Under the pieces are notes generated by a model. That model ran no database searches, was not told where the DNA came from, and saw only the letters and a program-made list of their open reading frames with translations. Positions 25,648-37,300 of a stretch of 64,000 nucleotides of DNA are shown one piece after another. Numbering within the stretch: the first letter of the stretch is position 1; each line of letters opens with the position of its first letter. This DNA is from Cunninghamella blakesleeana (lineage: Eukaryota > Mucoromycota > Mucoromycetes > Mucorales > Cunninghamellaceae), in NCBI GenBank assembly GCA_017871115.1, contig JAFCIZ010000001.1:5865501-5929500 (forward strand). Direction: 5' to 3'. The position numbers and the translations under genes are program-made.

Positions 25648-28247
25648 TTAAATATCAATAGTAAAGTTGGTAATCTGTGGTAAATAAGCGTAAGAGCTGA
25701 GTTCAAGTACATATAAATCATTAAATAATCTTTTTCCATCATATCCACCAAACATAAACAATCTACTATCATACAGTAACATTGTATGATACCCCCGATT
25801 ACCAGGCGCATTCCCATATATTCGACGTACTTCCCAAGCCATAGTAACTGAAAAATAAAAATTATAAAAATATAAAGTATATAATTAAAACCATTGTTTT
25901 TTTATATTTCTTTTAACTACATATATACGATATAAAATAACAACGTCAGTAATGATAACTATGGTTTTTATTACCTAAATTTAATAAAAGTAGATCTTTG
26001 CAATATTGTGAACCGTCATGACCAGCAGTAACAAATAAATAGGAACCAACACAAACAGCAGAGTGAGAAAGACGAGGTATTTTAATATCAATGTTCAGAA
26101 CTTCCCATTTTTGAGATTCCAAATCAAATATATGTATATCACCAAAACATTCATGCCCATCACTACCACCATAGATAATTAATTTACTACCAACTAACGT
26201 TCCAGAATGATATCCACGAGCAGTTGGTTTTGGTCCGGTCTAAAATATACATTAATAAAAAAACAAATGTAAAAAATGATAACGGTTAAAAGAGTGTTAT
26301 ATTTTATTTTATTCAAATATAATAATAATAATAATAATAGTCATTAATACTTACTGTTTCCAGCACTAACCAAGACATTGTTTTAAAATTCAAAGCACAT
26401 ACATCGTTTAAAGCCCTAATTCCATCACCTCCACCAAATATATACATAGAATCATTCCACACAACTGCAACATGAGCTCGCCTTGGTGCAGGTTTAGGTC
26501 CCGTGGTTATTGGTTGCTTCCAAGTCATACTAACTAAATATATAAAAATATAAAACAATATGCATATAGGTAAATTAGTAATTAGTTAAATATATACTTA
26601 TAAATTAATAAATTATATGAAAACTATATATTTTATAATTACTTGTATCTAAAGCATAAAAATGGCTATGATAATTAGGTCCATCACCTCCACCAAAAAT
26701 ATATATGGTATTTTCATATGCAACAGCAGAATGGGCACGACAGGGGGGTGGTATATCGCCATAAACCTTTGGTTTTGTCCATGTGAAAGTATCTGAAGTT
26801 AAATAAAATAAAGAAAAATAAAATAAATATATAAAATTTACAATTAATTTACGTTTGATTATTTTTATTATTATCTCCTAATTACTATGAACTTTCTTTT
26901 CTCTTATTCAAGTATAAAAAAGAATAACCTCTTTTTTTTTCACAATACGTCAAAGGTAAAAAAAATAAAATATGAATACAAATCATCGTAAATTGTCATC
27001 TCCTTTGATCATTATATGACAATGATCATCACAGAAATACTCCTCTTCTTTTTCTTTCTCTTTCTCTTCCCCTCCCCCTCCTTTTTTTTTTTATTATATT
27101 CCTTATTTGTTTTATTTTATTACCTAATTCTAAAGTATATAAAGAATTTAAACAAGTTTTACTATCGGTTCCACCAAAGACATACATTAATTCCCCAATG
27201 ATGACGCTTGTATGAGCACGGGTAGGTTTTGGTATCTTGCCATAAACTGTAGGTAAAGTCCAATACATAGCACCAGTTCCTACCACCATTGCATCCCCTT
27301 GCCCTGAAATGCTTTCCCTTTTTTCAAACTTTTTACTTGTAGAAGAGATATCAGAAAAGGACGTTGTTATTGATGTTGGTGTTGGTGGAGGTTGTGATCT
27401 AAATGAATTGGCTTGTTTAGAAGCTACAATAAAAGATCATGTAATATATAAATATATATATAAATCAGCATTAAACACCTAAAAAATATCATGACTTCGT
27501 ACATAGACCTTTTTTTTTCTCCTTTTCTATGTATATTTTTTATTTTTACATTGAGTGTTAGGATCGGTTGATCTTGCACGGGTCATAACTGAAGTTATCA
27601 AAGGAGAACCATTAACGGAATAAGAAAAATGATCACTTGTACTTCTAGGCCCCATAGTAGTTTTTTTTTGTTCATTATGAATACCATTATTACTATTATT
27701 ATTATTATTATTACTATGATTATTATTAGTTGAATATCCTTCGTTGTATCTATGTTCTTTATTATACCCAGGCAAAGAAAAAGATTCTTGCATGGCAAAA
27801 CTAGTAGGCGGTACACGTTTCATTCCTTCATTACTATACATATAAAAGAAAGAAAAAAAGAAAAAAAAGAAAAAAAAAGGAAAGGAAATTAATATTATAA
27901 ATTAAGAGAGAAGATATAATACAACATATTCTAAAATTCAAAATAATGGAATATTTCTCAGCTAGATTGTTTTTTGCATTTAATTCTTTTTACCTAAAGG
28001 TACCTGCTGTAGATGAAGGTGATAGTTGCTTTGAACGATTAATATTTGAAGTTGGAGAGGAAGATTGTTTTGTTTGAGTGGGATGGTGATTGGTTGATAA
28101 GGAGCGTTTTACTCTAGAAAATAAACTTGAACTTGTATTACTTCCGCTACTACTATTACTTGAAGTACTTGTAAATGAAACGGTTGATCCGACTACTAAA
28201 GATGATGCATAATCTTGTAATCGTCTCTTTTGTTGAGATTGTGTCAT
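25648..28247 (-). CDS. Kelch-repeat protein
   Basis: A 543-aa protein in seven exons: 27994-28247, 27550-27833, 27124-27423, 26643-26792, 26355-26533, 25975-26239 and 25648-25847. The first about 200 residues are Ser/Asn-rich and probably disordered (SFTSTSSNSSSGSNTSSS). The rest is a beta-propeller of about six kelch repeats. Each has a double-glycine strand and a spaced Trp: YVFGGTDSKTCLNSLYTLEL, IYIFGGGDGPNYHSHFYALD, MYIFGGGDGIRALNDVCALN, LIIYGGSDGHECFGDIHIFD, LFVTAGHDGSQYCKDLLLLN and LFMFGGYDGKRLFNDLYVLE. Exon boundaries tend to fall between blades. Such fungal kelch proteins act as scaffolds in polarity or signalling, but no partner can be read from the sequence. It is convergent with RPN3. 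Confidence 0.9.
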
Positions 28248-29737
28248 CCAATAATATAATTTATATTAATGGCTAGTATGATATATATTTTAATATAATC
28301 TATTTTTTATTTTATAAGAAAGCAAGAAAGAAAGAAAAAAATTAAAAGAGGAAGAAGAAAAAAAATCAAGTACAAAAAAAAATTTATATTTTTTTTAAAG
28401 TTCATTCCTAAAACGGATGATTGTACTACCTAGATTTCATTTTTTGATTATTTTTTCATTTCTTTTCCCCACGTAGTCCATATAAATAAATAAGAGTCGG
28501 CAGTAGAAATAAAGAATATTAATAATAATAGTTATTTTTTTTATTGTTTTTAAGTTTGTTGAGATTTTTTTGGTTGATGTTTGATTTGAACAATAAAGTT
28601 CATATGTAGGTACTATTTTTTTTCTTTATTTAAATCATGGTAGCTATATAAAGTAATTATTGTATATTTCTTATCAAATAAGAATTTATCTTTGTCCACT
28701 TGACAAAAATAAAATTATATTGAAACATTTAGATTATTTTCACAAGTGATCATAACACATAGATGCTAATTAAAAAAGTACAATGTACAATGATCTTTTT
28801 TTTAAAAAAAAATTAAAAAGCCTTCGATTTACTTGATATAAATAAAAAGTTGCCGAGAATTCTAATTATTCTTCTTATACATGATAGGACTGCGTACATT
28901 AGTATCAGAATTAAAATGTAATTAATGGATGAATAAACCAAAAAAGGTAATCACTACACATTTCAGTGCATAAAAGCTATGTATGTATCTTTACAAACTT
29001 GATGTTTTCGATAACTATATGTATATATACATATTAGAATAAATAATAATCTCATTCTATTTATGATAGCGTAGTTAATGTTATATTTATTACTGTTTAA
29101 CCTTTTCTTATTTTAAAAAAAATATATGAAAAGCTCAGTTGTTTATTCGTATTTTTTAAAAAAAAATACTAAAATTTGAACTTCTGTGAAAGATTAGCAT
29201 TATATAATAAAACCATCAGTAAATTAATATATCGAGACAAAGTAAACATTTAAAAAAAGAATTAGTATGTAAATATTTGGTTTTTATTTATTGAATAATA
29301 ATATAATAAAAATTGCAATAACAAAAATACAACTAAATAGTTTATTTTTATAGTTACAAAACCTAATCAAAAGAAAATAAAAATAAATAAATACAAATGC
29401 TTCTATTATGTTTTTAATATTTACTTTTCTTGGTTAGTTACAATAGAAATCAGTAAAAAGGTTGTCGGTCACAAAGTATCCGAGTTAGCATGAAATAAAA
29501 ATTATCTCATCTTATTTCTATTGTAACCTACGCTTCTTTATATTTTATTTTTTGTTATCTTTACCTATTATATTAATATTGCTAGAAGCATTTTCAATAT
29601 AAAGAAAGCTAGTAACTGATGAAAAGAATTAATAGCCTATTATAAAAATAAAAGTAAAATGAAATGAATAAAGTTATTTTTCAAAATATATATTTTTTTA
29701 AAATAAAATCAAACTAGATAATGATATTATTATAAAA
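28248..29737. other. Intergenic region without a clear gene
   Basis: About 1.5 kb upstream of the kelch gene. It is AT-rich, with few long microsatellites compared with other spacers. One inverted repeat at 29437-29527 is listed separately. No transposase-like or protein-like frame was found. Confidence 0.5.
29437..29527. repeat. 14-bp inverted repeats enclosing 63 bp (hairpin or MITE-like)
   Basis: GTTACAATAGAAAT (29437-29450) is matched exactly by its reverse complement at 29514-29527. The flanks extend the similarity imperfectly. The interior is AT-rich and non-coding. No target-site duplication could be assigned, so a small hairpin element, a MITE remnant or a structured RNA are all possible. 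Confidence 0.6.
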
Positions 29738-29827
29738 TCAGTAAAATTGTTTGGCAAAAGCTGGTATTATCGACATGTAGCCTTTCCGCCTGGGGCGACA
29801 GCGTTCATCATAATAATAATAAATCAT
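29738..29827 (-). CDS. Candidate 29-aa microprotein
   Basis: A short ORF starting at 29827 encodes a very basic, aromatic peptide: MIYYYYDERCRPRRKGYMSI and then IPAFAKQFY before TGA. It lies in the most GC-rich patch of an otherwise AT-rich 2-kb spacer (TTTCCGCCTGGGGCGACAGCG on the plus strand). A strong TATA box lies about 110 bp upstream on the same strand. A possible 5' leader intron (29832-29866) would be only 35 nt, which is short for this genome, so the leader is probably unspliced. I do not recognise it. It may be a relic instead. Confidence 0.3.
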   Translation of the reverse strand: MIYYYYDERCRPRRKGYMSIIPAFAKQFY

Positions 29828-30355
29828 ATATCTAGAGAAAAACCAAATATATATATAAATATTTACCTTTTAAATATTGATAGTTGACAAAAGTGAAAAA
29901 AAAGGAAGAAAATTTTATAAAAAAATTATACGAGGGGGCTTTTTATAGATTCAGTAAAAAATTTATTGGACTGTCTACAAATATTGCATTTTTATTGGTT
30001 AAAATAAATTTTTGTGGCTTCACAAAAGGGTTTTATTTTTAAATAAAGAATCCTAGTAGTTTATTGAATAAACTTGCAAATAAGTTGCAATTTATGTATG
30101 TACTTCTTTGTATACATACTATGTAAAATATCATCAGTATAAAAAAATTAATAATCGTTATTTTTTAATATACGTTTTTTTTTTCTTTTTTTAACCAAAC
30201 TGATTGAATGTATATGATAGCTCAGTCTGAACTCCGCCAACTATGTTTACCATATTTTTTATAAAATGAATGATGTATTTATAGTTTTATTTATAAAGTA
30301 AATAAATAAATTAAATTTAATGATATATATATATATATATTTATATTTTCTAGTT
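29828..30355. other. Intergenic, promoter-like and 3' flank sequence
   Basis: This contains the upstream region of the 29-aa ORF (with the TATA box above) and the 3' flank of the GNAT gene. A TA repeat lies at about 30323-30341. I see no further coding sequence. Confidence 0.5.
29939..29948 (-). promoter_or_regulatory. TATA box (CTATAAAAAG)
   Basis: A consensus CTATAAAAAG is followed by GCCCCCTCG, then a pyrimidine-rich stretch (TTTTCTTCCTTTTTTTTCAC), as in a strong promoter with its initiator. It points toward the candidate microprotein ORF, whose ATG is about 110 bp downstream on the minus strand. Confidence 0.4.
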
Positions 30356-31336
30356 TTAACCAGATTCATAAGTTGCAGCAGCATATAATCCAGATACATC
30401 CGAAGGGGGAGCTTCTCCAACCCACATACGATAACATTGAAAAGCCCAAGTCCAGCCAAAATCGTTTTCAAATATATCCAAGGCTTCTTTATTTTCTTCG
30501 CAAACATTAGCACAAAAAGTTTTCGAATGATCTTTATTTATTTGGTAAGTAGGTTTTTCTGATTCAGTATGAATGACATCGATTAAATGACATACCAAAG
30601 TTGATGTTTGTTGTTTATTTTCAGCATAAATGGGACCAATGATATAACCATCGGTCAAGGGGCGAATGGCTGCATAAGCGACTACTTGATTAGGATCATT
30701 TTGCTTTACAAGAGAAATACCAAACTTACCTTCGGAAGGATTTTTGAATGTAGTTGCCACTTGTTTAATAAATGCTTCACGTTCAATACCAGTATACTTT
30801 TTTTCCAATTGTATTAAAGATTGTAGAGGTGTTTCTGATAAAGGTTTAATTTCAAGTCCAGCATTTGTAAGGTAATCACGGTTTTTTTCCATTCTTTTCG
30901 CTAAATCCGTTTGTTCAAAAGTACCTTGATAGCGTCTACTATTCCATGATAATATATTAAATCCAGATTTTTTATAGTTATTCATTTGAGCATGAACAGC
31001 ATCCAATCCAATATACTTGACTCCTTTTGAGTAATCCTTGACGGCATGATTGAAGAGAGCTAACCCATACCCTTTTCCACGATGATCTGGATGAACAATA
31101 TAGTGTCCAATAAATACCATTTCAGGATTATGTTTAAGAGCACTAATAATAGCCACTACTGTATCATGTCCTTGCTCATTTTTTATAGTTCCAAGAAAAA
31201 AACCATTTGGATCAGAAGAATAAAAAAAATCAGTTACACCGAGACAAGGATTCCAGTGTTCACCTCTTGGCCATTCATAGAAATATTTTCCAACTTCTTC
31301 TTTCGTAGCTAATCTAATTGTAAGAGAATGATTCAT
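30356..31336 (-). CDS. GNAT-family N-acetyltransferase, YitH-like two-domain
   Basis: An intronless 326-aa enzyme predicted to transfer acetyl from acetyl-CoA to an unknown amine. Residues about 1-140 form a GNAT domain. FIGHYIVHPDHRGKGYGLAL contains the acetyl-CoA pyrophosphate-binding motif (R/Q-x-x-G-x-G/A, here HRGKGYG). Residues about 165-310 look like the second acetyltransferase-like domain of YitH-type proteins (LEKKYTGIEREAFIKQV; YAAIRPLTDGYIIGPIYAEN). The start is the MNHSLTIRLA methionine. It has no introns while nearly all neighbours have many, which could reflect retroposition or transfer from bacteria; composition alone does not decide. No substrate can be assigned. Confidence 0.88.
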   Translation of the reverse strand: MNHSLTIRLATKEEVGKYFYEWPRGEHWNPCLGVTDFFYSSDPNGFFLGTIKNEQGHDTVVAIISALKHNPEMVFIGHYIVHPDHRGKGYGLALFNHAVKDYSKGVKYIGLDAVHAQMNNYKKSGFNILSWNSRRYQGTFEQTDLAKRMEKNRDYLTNAGLEIKPLSETPLQSLIQLEKKYTGIEREAFIKQVATTFKNPSEGKFGISLVKQNDPNQVVAYAAIRPLTDGYIIGPIYAENKQQTSTLVCHLIDVIHTESEKPTYQINKDHSKTFCANVCEENKEALDIFENDFGWTWAFQCYRMWVGEAPPSDVSGLYAAATYESG

Positions 31337-32015
31337 ATTTTTGATGAGTTTATATAAATATATATATATTTAAAAAAAAGTAGAATAAAGAAAAGTAAAG
31401 AAAAACAAAAACAAAAAAATAATTAATTTATATTTTTATACGTAAGCCTGGTCATCACAATATTATTATTATTATTATTATTATTAATATTTAAGCTTTA
31501 GGTTTTACCTTTTTTATATATTTACACTTGCATTGCCGTTCTAAGCTTTTTAATTTGTTCTAAAGACCATCCTGCAATTCTTTTAAGAACAAAAAGAAAT
31601 AAATAAAAAATTTATATACCAGTAATTTCGTACACGAAATCCTACGGATACAACGTGAAATCTTTTAGATACGTATATTACGCAGTAATTTTATCATTAC
31701 ATTTACTAGATACGTATCCTGTAACACTAACTTGAAAAAAAGATAACCTTGTACTACGGGTACTGCGTTTTAAGTTCATATAAGCTTAATCCTTAAAAAA
31801 GAAAAACAATTCGACCAAAAGCTGTAAAAAACAAGTATTAAGTCCTTTTTTTCGGCATAAGGAATTCACAATACTAATTAGGAAACGGTGGATTGCTAAT
31901 ATTGATAAATTGTTTATCATTATTATTATTTAATATAACGCAAATCCACATTTTATATTCATTTTGATCATTTAAAACTATATATGTCATTTTTATTATT
32001 ATTGTTATGAATAAA
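31337..32015. other. Intergenic region with an orphan coding-like tail
   Basis: Upstream of the GNAT gene and downstream of the reductase. On the minus strand a short frame at 31522-31587 (KRIAGWSLEQIKKLRTAMQV then TAA) reads like the end of a protein, but no upstream exon could be joined to it. A TACGTAT element occurs twice (near 31671 and 31711). The rest is AT-rich. Confidence 0.4.
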
Positions 32016-32134
32016 TTAATTTTTCTTAAGTGATTTCACTAGCCAATCTGCATACAAAGCATATCCTGATCCAACACATTGACCGATCATCGCCAAAATA
32101 GAATCTGTAAAAAAGTTTTGCGAAGGTGCAACGC

Positions 32135-32167
<33 letters not shown>

Positions 32168-33618
32168 AAATACATTATAAGTATTTTGTATATATTATCA
32201 TGAGTTATCTAAGTATGCCATTATTATATTATTCAACTGAGTATGTATTAACTTTATTACCTCTTGTAGTGCAACGAAGAAGTTCAGCAACAAAGTCAAC
32301 CATGATCATATAATGCCCGGCATATAAACCTAGTGATATGAATATTTAATTTAATATAGATCCTTTAACTTTATTATTGATGTTATAGTTTTTATTATTA
32401 TATTCTGCTTAATTATTTTACCTGTCATTAAGGATTTTGCACATTCTTCTGCTGTTTGTGGCTCATTTGTGCCTTCAATCATTTTTGTTACTTCAGGTTT
32501 AGTCATATTCTAAAAAAATAAACCATAATAATAATAATAATAATAATAATAATAGTTTGGTTGTTAAATTAAATATGATTTATTTAATATGTTAATCTAC
32601 ATATATACGTATATTACCTCTTTATCAAAACCGGGTGATTTGATACCCCCAGGGAAAAATATGTGTACATCAATATCATATAGCTTAAGTTCATTGCGCA
32701 AAGTATCAGCTAAACCACGTACTGCAAATTTTGTAGGCGAATAAGTTCCATACCCAGCAAATGATAACATACCTAACATTGATGATACAAATACAATCTT
32801 TCCATGCTTAATATTTGAATCACGTAGCCGGCTAGCAGCTTGCTAAATACAAATAAAATTGAATAAAATATTAATACTGAAACCATAAATAGCTTATTTT
32901 TTTATATTATTATTATTATTATTATTATTATCATTTTATTGATCTTACATGAGCAGTATAAACTTGTCCAAGATAGTTTAATTGAACAGAACGATCAAAA
33001 TCTTCCAAATCATAATCCAAAAACATTTTAGGTAAGGCAGCGCCTATAGAATATCAAATAAAAATTAGAGTGATCAATAAAATTCCCCTTTTTTTTTCTT
33101 TTCAAGAAAATACATTATGCCATAAACATTTATTTATTTACCTGCACAAGCAAATGTGTATTCAGGGTCTCTTCCCATCTTAACTTTTGCTTCTTCAAAG
33201 GCGCGAATAATATCTTGTTTTGAGGTAACATCAGCACTAATTGCTATAACTTTTTGCGATTCATTTTGACATTGACTCTTAATAAAAAATAATGTATATA
33301 AGAACAAATAATGTATGTATAGATATATTAAATCGAATAAAAAATAAAAATAAAAACATTGCTTACTTTAATTTCAATAATTGCTTTATCAAGTTCTTCT
33401 ACGCGACGTGCGATAATAGTAATATCTGCTCCAGCTTTTGCAAGTTCGATAGCTACTCCTTTTCCCAATCCAGTACTTCCACCAGTAATAAAACAATGCT
33501 TTCCAGATGGTTCAAAAGGTGCCTTCGTTAAATGATGATATACTCGCTCAGCAATAATAGCGATAAGTGTAACTCCACCGAGCGCAATTAGCGCAGAAGG
33601 CCAAGCTGGGAAAGCCAT
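32016..33618 (-). CDS. TSC10: 3-ketodihydrosphingosine reductase
   Basis: This enzyme reduces 3-ketodihydrosphingosine to dihydrosphingosine with NADPH on the cytosolic face of the ER, the second step of sphingolipid synthesis. Seven exons: 33367-33618, 33142-33277, 32949-33043, 32618-32842, 32422-32509, 32261-32329 and 32016-32104, giving 317 aa. An N-terminal membrane segment (LIALGGVTLIAIIAERVYHH) is followed by the short-chain dehydrogenase fold. The cofactor motif TGGSTGLG is at residues 45-52, Ser at 181-182, and the catalytic YSPTK at Y195 to K199. The C-terminus (DWLVKSLKKN) has the dilysine-like ending typical of ER proteins. The retrotransposon LTR begins 69 bp upstream of its ATG. 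Confidence 0.9.
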
Positions 33619-33686
33619 ATAAAGATATGTTTTTTAAAAATAATAAAGTAAAAGAGAAGAGTTGAAAAAAAAAAAAATTAGGACAG

Positions 33687-33984
33687 TGTGTTGGGTTTGA
33701 AAAATACAAAAAAACCAAAAAGTTATTTTTTATGTTCAACCATTTTCCAAATTCAGCTCATATATAAAAATCTTCATAAATTTTAACTCTAATAAAAAAA
33801 CGGGCTCTTTCGAATATACAATTTTTCTAACATTTTGAACATATTTATTAATTTTTCGATAAACGAAACTTTTTATTATTTAATCTATAATATTAATCTT
33901 TATTTTGGTTTGTTAATAAGTCAAACTATCCAGTTAATCCTTATAAATCCTCGTAATTTGGATCTTTTTAAGGATTTCAATACA
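33687..33984 (+). repeat. 5' long terminal repeat
   Basis: 298 bp, starting TGTGTTGGG and ending CAATACA, the same length and apparently the same sequence as the 3' copy. It is preceded by ACAG. An open frame across it (from 33835) also appears in the 3' copy and is not a gene. Confidence 0.97.
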
Positions 33985-33990
33985 ATAATT

Positions 33991-34010
33991 TGGTGCCTTC
34001 TGCCAGAAGG
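33991..34010 (+). other. Primer-binding site candidate with hairpin
   Basis: TGG begins six bases after the LTR end (TGGTGCCTTCTGCCAGAAGG), as expected for a site that pairs with a tRNA 3' CCA end. The same bases form a tight inverted repeat (CCTTCTG-C-CAGAAGG), so self-pairing could compete with or replace a tRNA primer. The matching tRNA was not identified. Confidence 0.5.
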
Positions 34011-34303
34011 TAGATTCTTGTACGCTCGTCTAATAAATCAACGATTATTACAGGATCTCCTTCTGTTTTAACCTAAACTACCCCTATAATTTACTCTATT
34101 TCATTTTGATCTTTATTACCCCCCATTTCAAAGTGTTTATAATTTTATATCTCTTTCATATAAAATTTTTATCCTATTTATTTTACTAGTTTTATTTTAT
34201 TTTATTTTATTTTATCATATTTTTCTATTTTATTTTTATTTTATTTTATTTTATTTTCCCAATTTAACTTATTTACCTTAATTAATCCTAAGGCTAACCG
34301 ATA

Positions 34304-37300
34304 ATGTCTTCAAGTCGTAATATAAAGATCCCGCTATTCGAAAGAAAGGATAATGCTATCTTTTGGCTACAAAGCTTCAATGACGCTACAGACGTCATGG
34401 GCTTAACGCCTAAAGAAAAATTACAATGTGTACCCAGCTATTTAAAGTCTAAACAAAAAAATTGGTTCTATGCTAGTGGTTTTTCTAATTGGAATGAATT
34501 CATGGAAGAATTTGTCGAACGTTATGGTGACAAACTAGATGTTGATGATTTACAAATTAAACTACTTGACATAAAAATGAAAAAAGATGAATCTATTGAT
34601 GATTATTATGATCGTGTCATGGCTTTAAGAAGTAAATACCGTATGTTAGTCAAGATTACGTCAAAAAAACCACAGAGCCTTAATAATACTAATGAGTCTA
34701 AAGATGAAGACAAAGATGATGGCTATGAAGGATTGTATAATGATAATGACCTTGAAGACAAACTATTAAAACGATTTATTAAAGGACTACGCCCCGCAAC
34801 ACTAAGACATACAATTAAAAGTGCCAAACCAAGTAGTTTAAAGGGTGTAAGAAGATTAGTGAAGGAAATTCTTGATGACAGTGATTCAGATGAGTCATCC
34901 AATAGTGATTATGATTCCGATGATGATAAGTCCGTCGAGAGATCTAAAAGTAAAAAGCAATTTAAAGAGACTGGTGCTGATCCCATCGAATCATTGACTA
35001 AAGGTATCGAAAGGTTGACGTTATTGGTGCAAGGTCAAACAAACCAGCCGGTGACACAAGCGTTTGTAAAAAGGTGTTACAATTGTCAAACTGTGGGTCA
35101 CTTCGCGGAACTTTGTGATAAGCCCTGTAAATTGTGTAATGAAAACCATCCATATTTCCGGTGCAGGTTGTATAGGTCAAAAAAATCGAATGCATCTAAT
35201 TCACCAGTGCTGTCTAATAGTAATAATGCTTCGTCGACTTTATTAGTTACTGAGTGTTATGCCACTAAACGTACACGACGTACTAGAGGTTCTGATGATA
35301 ACAGTAAATCAGATACCAATAACCAAAAATCTATTAAACGTCCCAATACAAGACATGCTGACTCTTTACCTGTTAATAATGACGGTGGTGACGAAGTAGT
35401 AGAAGACGAAGGTCATAATAAACATAAAAAGAAAGCAGTTGCTACCTGGTCTGACAAGGTTGTTGATAAATTAATGGATCATGCTTCTATTAACATATCA
35501 TTAAACGAATTGGCTACTCTTTCTCCAACCTTTAGGACTCTAGCGAAACGTAAGTTGACTAAAAATCACAAAAATAAAAATAAAAACAATACGTCGCTGT
35601 TAGCACAAATTGATGATAGTGAAAGTGATGGTGATTCAAGTTTTGGTGCACCTAGTACTGAGGTGGTGTTAAACAAGTATTGCAAAGTTGGTGCTATTTT
35701 GGATGGTGGTTCTGGTATTAATATCATAAGTAAGAAGTTGATTAAGTTTATGGATCTAAAAAACAGAATGAGAAGTGGTGGACGAACAATCAAAGTTGCT
35801 GATGGTAGAGCTGTCATACCTTTAGGACAAGTTACTATTAATGTGGACTTTCATGGTGTTTATTCTACTATTGAGGCTGAAGTTTTAGATGGAATCGACT
35901 TTGATCTTTTATTAGGAAGACCGCTTCTGCATAAGTTAGGTGTGATAACTGATTATGATAAATATCAATGGATTATTAGGACTGGTCACGTTGAACGAGA
36001 ATTTACTGTTAAATACCATTCACGTTTAAAACCGACTTTAATTGAAGAGTCAACTTCTTATTCAGACTCATATAGTCCTTCAAGTGATAATGATAGTACG
36101 GATGATGATTCTGCTGCTCTTAGCTATTTGATAATGTCAGACTATTCAAATGACTGTGGTATAGTTGACAATGATGCTTCTGGTTGTGATGATTTATGTA
36201 GTAATACCAATATTGATGACCTATCTGCTGCTATTTCTTCTAGTGTTGATCGAGCTGGATTAATCAAAGAATTAAGTGACGATTTAAAGAAGATATTAAT
36301 AGAAAATCGTGAAGCTTTTGGAATTAATTATGCTGATATTAAGACTACAAATTTGGTTGAGTTGAATATTGATACTGGTGATCATTCGCCCATTGCATTA
36401 AGACCAAATTATCATATGCCCTACTCTGAACAAACGTTGCTGAAAGCTGAAATCACAGAAATGGTGAATAATGGTATTTTAGAGCCTTCCATGTATAATA
36501 ACGGTAATAGTGGTTGGGGTTTTCCTGCCCTATATGTTAAGAAGAAAGACGGTGATAAAAGATTGTGTATCCAATTCCAAAAATTAAATGATATTACTCG
36601 GAAAGACACATGGCCATTACCTCGGATTCAAGATTTATTGGACAGTTTTGCTGATGCTAAATTCTTCTCTGCTATTGATCTGTTGAAAGGTTTTAACCAG
36701 ATTAGAGTAAACCAAGAATCTATTCCAAAGTTGACAGTCGCTACGCCTTGGGGTAATTTTTCTTATCGTGTAATGCCATTTGGTATTAAAAATGGTCCTA
36801 GTACTTTTTCAAGAGCTATCTATTTTGCTATGCAACCCTTCTTGGGCGATTTTGTAACCACTTATATTGATGATATAACAATCCATTCTGAAGATGAAGG
36901 TGATCATTTGAATCATATTGATCAAGTATTGAAACGAATTATTGAGACTAATATGAAGATAAAACCGTCAAAGTGCCAATGGTATCAAAGTCAAATTAAT
37001 GTGTTAGGATTTATTGTGTCTGACTCTGGTGTTAAAGTTGATAGATCAAAAATTAATAAGATAAATGCATTCCCTATTCCCAAGAATACTACCGATGTTC
37101 GTGCCTTTTTAAATCTTTGTGGATTTTGCCGACGTCATGTACAAGGTTTTGCAGATATTGCTGCTCCATTAAGCAAACTGACTTCCAGTAAAATTAAATT
37201 TAGTTGGTCTGGTGTTGAACAAAAATCATTTGATAATTTAAAAACTGCACTTTACAATTCTGCTGAGCTAGCCTTTCCCAATGAAAATGGAGTCTATAAG

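Noticed and set aside
29761..29805. Possible rRNA-like fragment (CCGCCTGGGG)
   Set aside because: Only a short core resembles small-subunit rRNA; the flanking bases do not follow any rRNA helix I can recall.
33835..34071. 78-aa frame beginning in the 5' LTR (repeated at 39118)
   Set aside because: The same frame occurs in both LTRs because they are copies; it is not conserved with any protein and overlaps control sequence.
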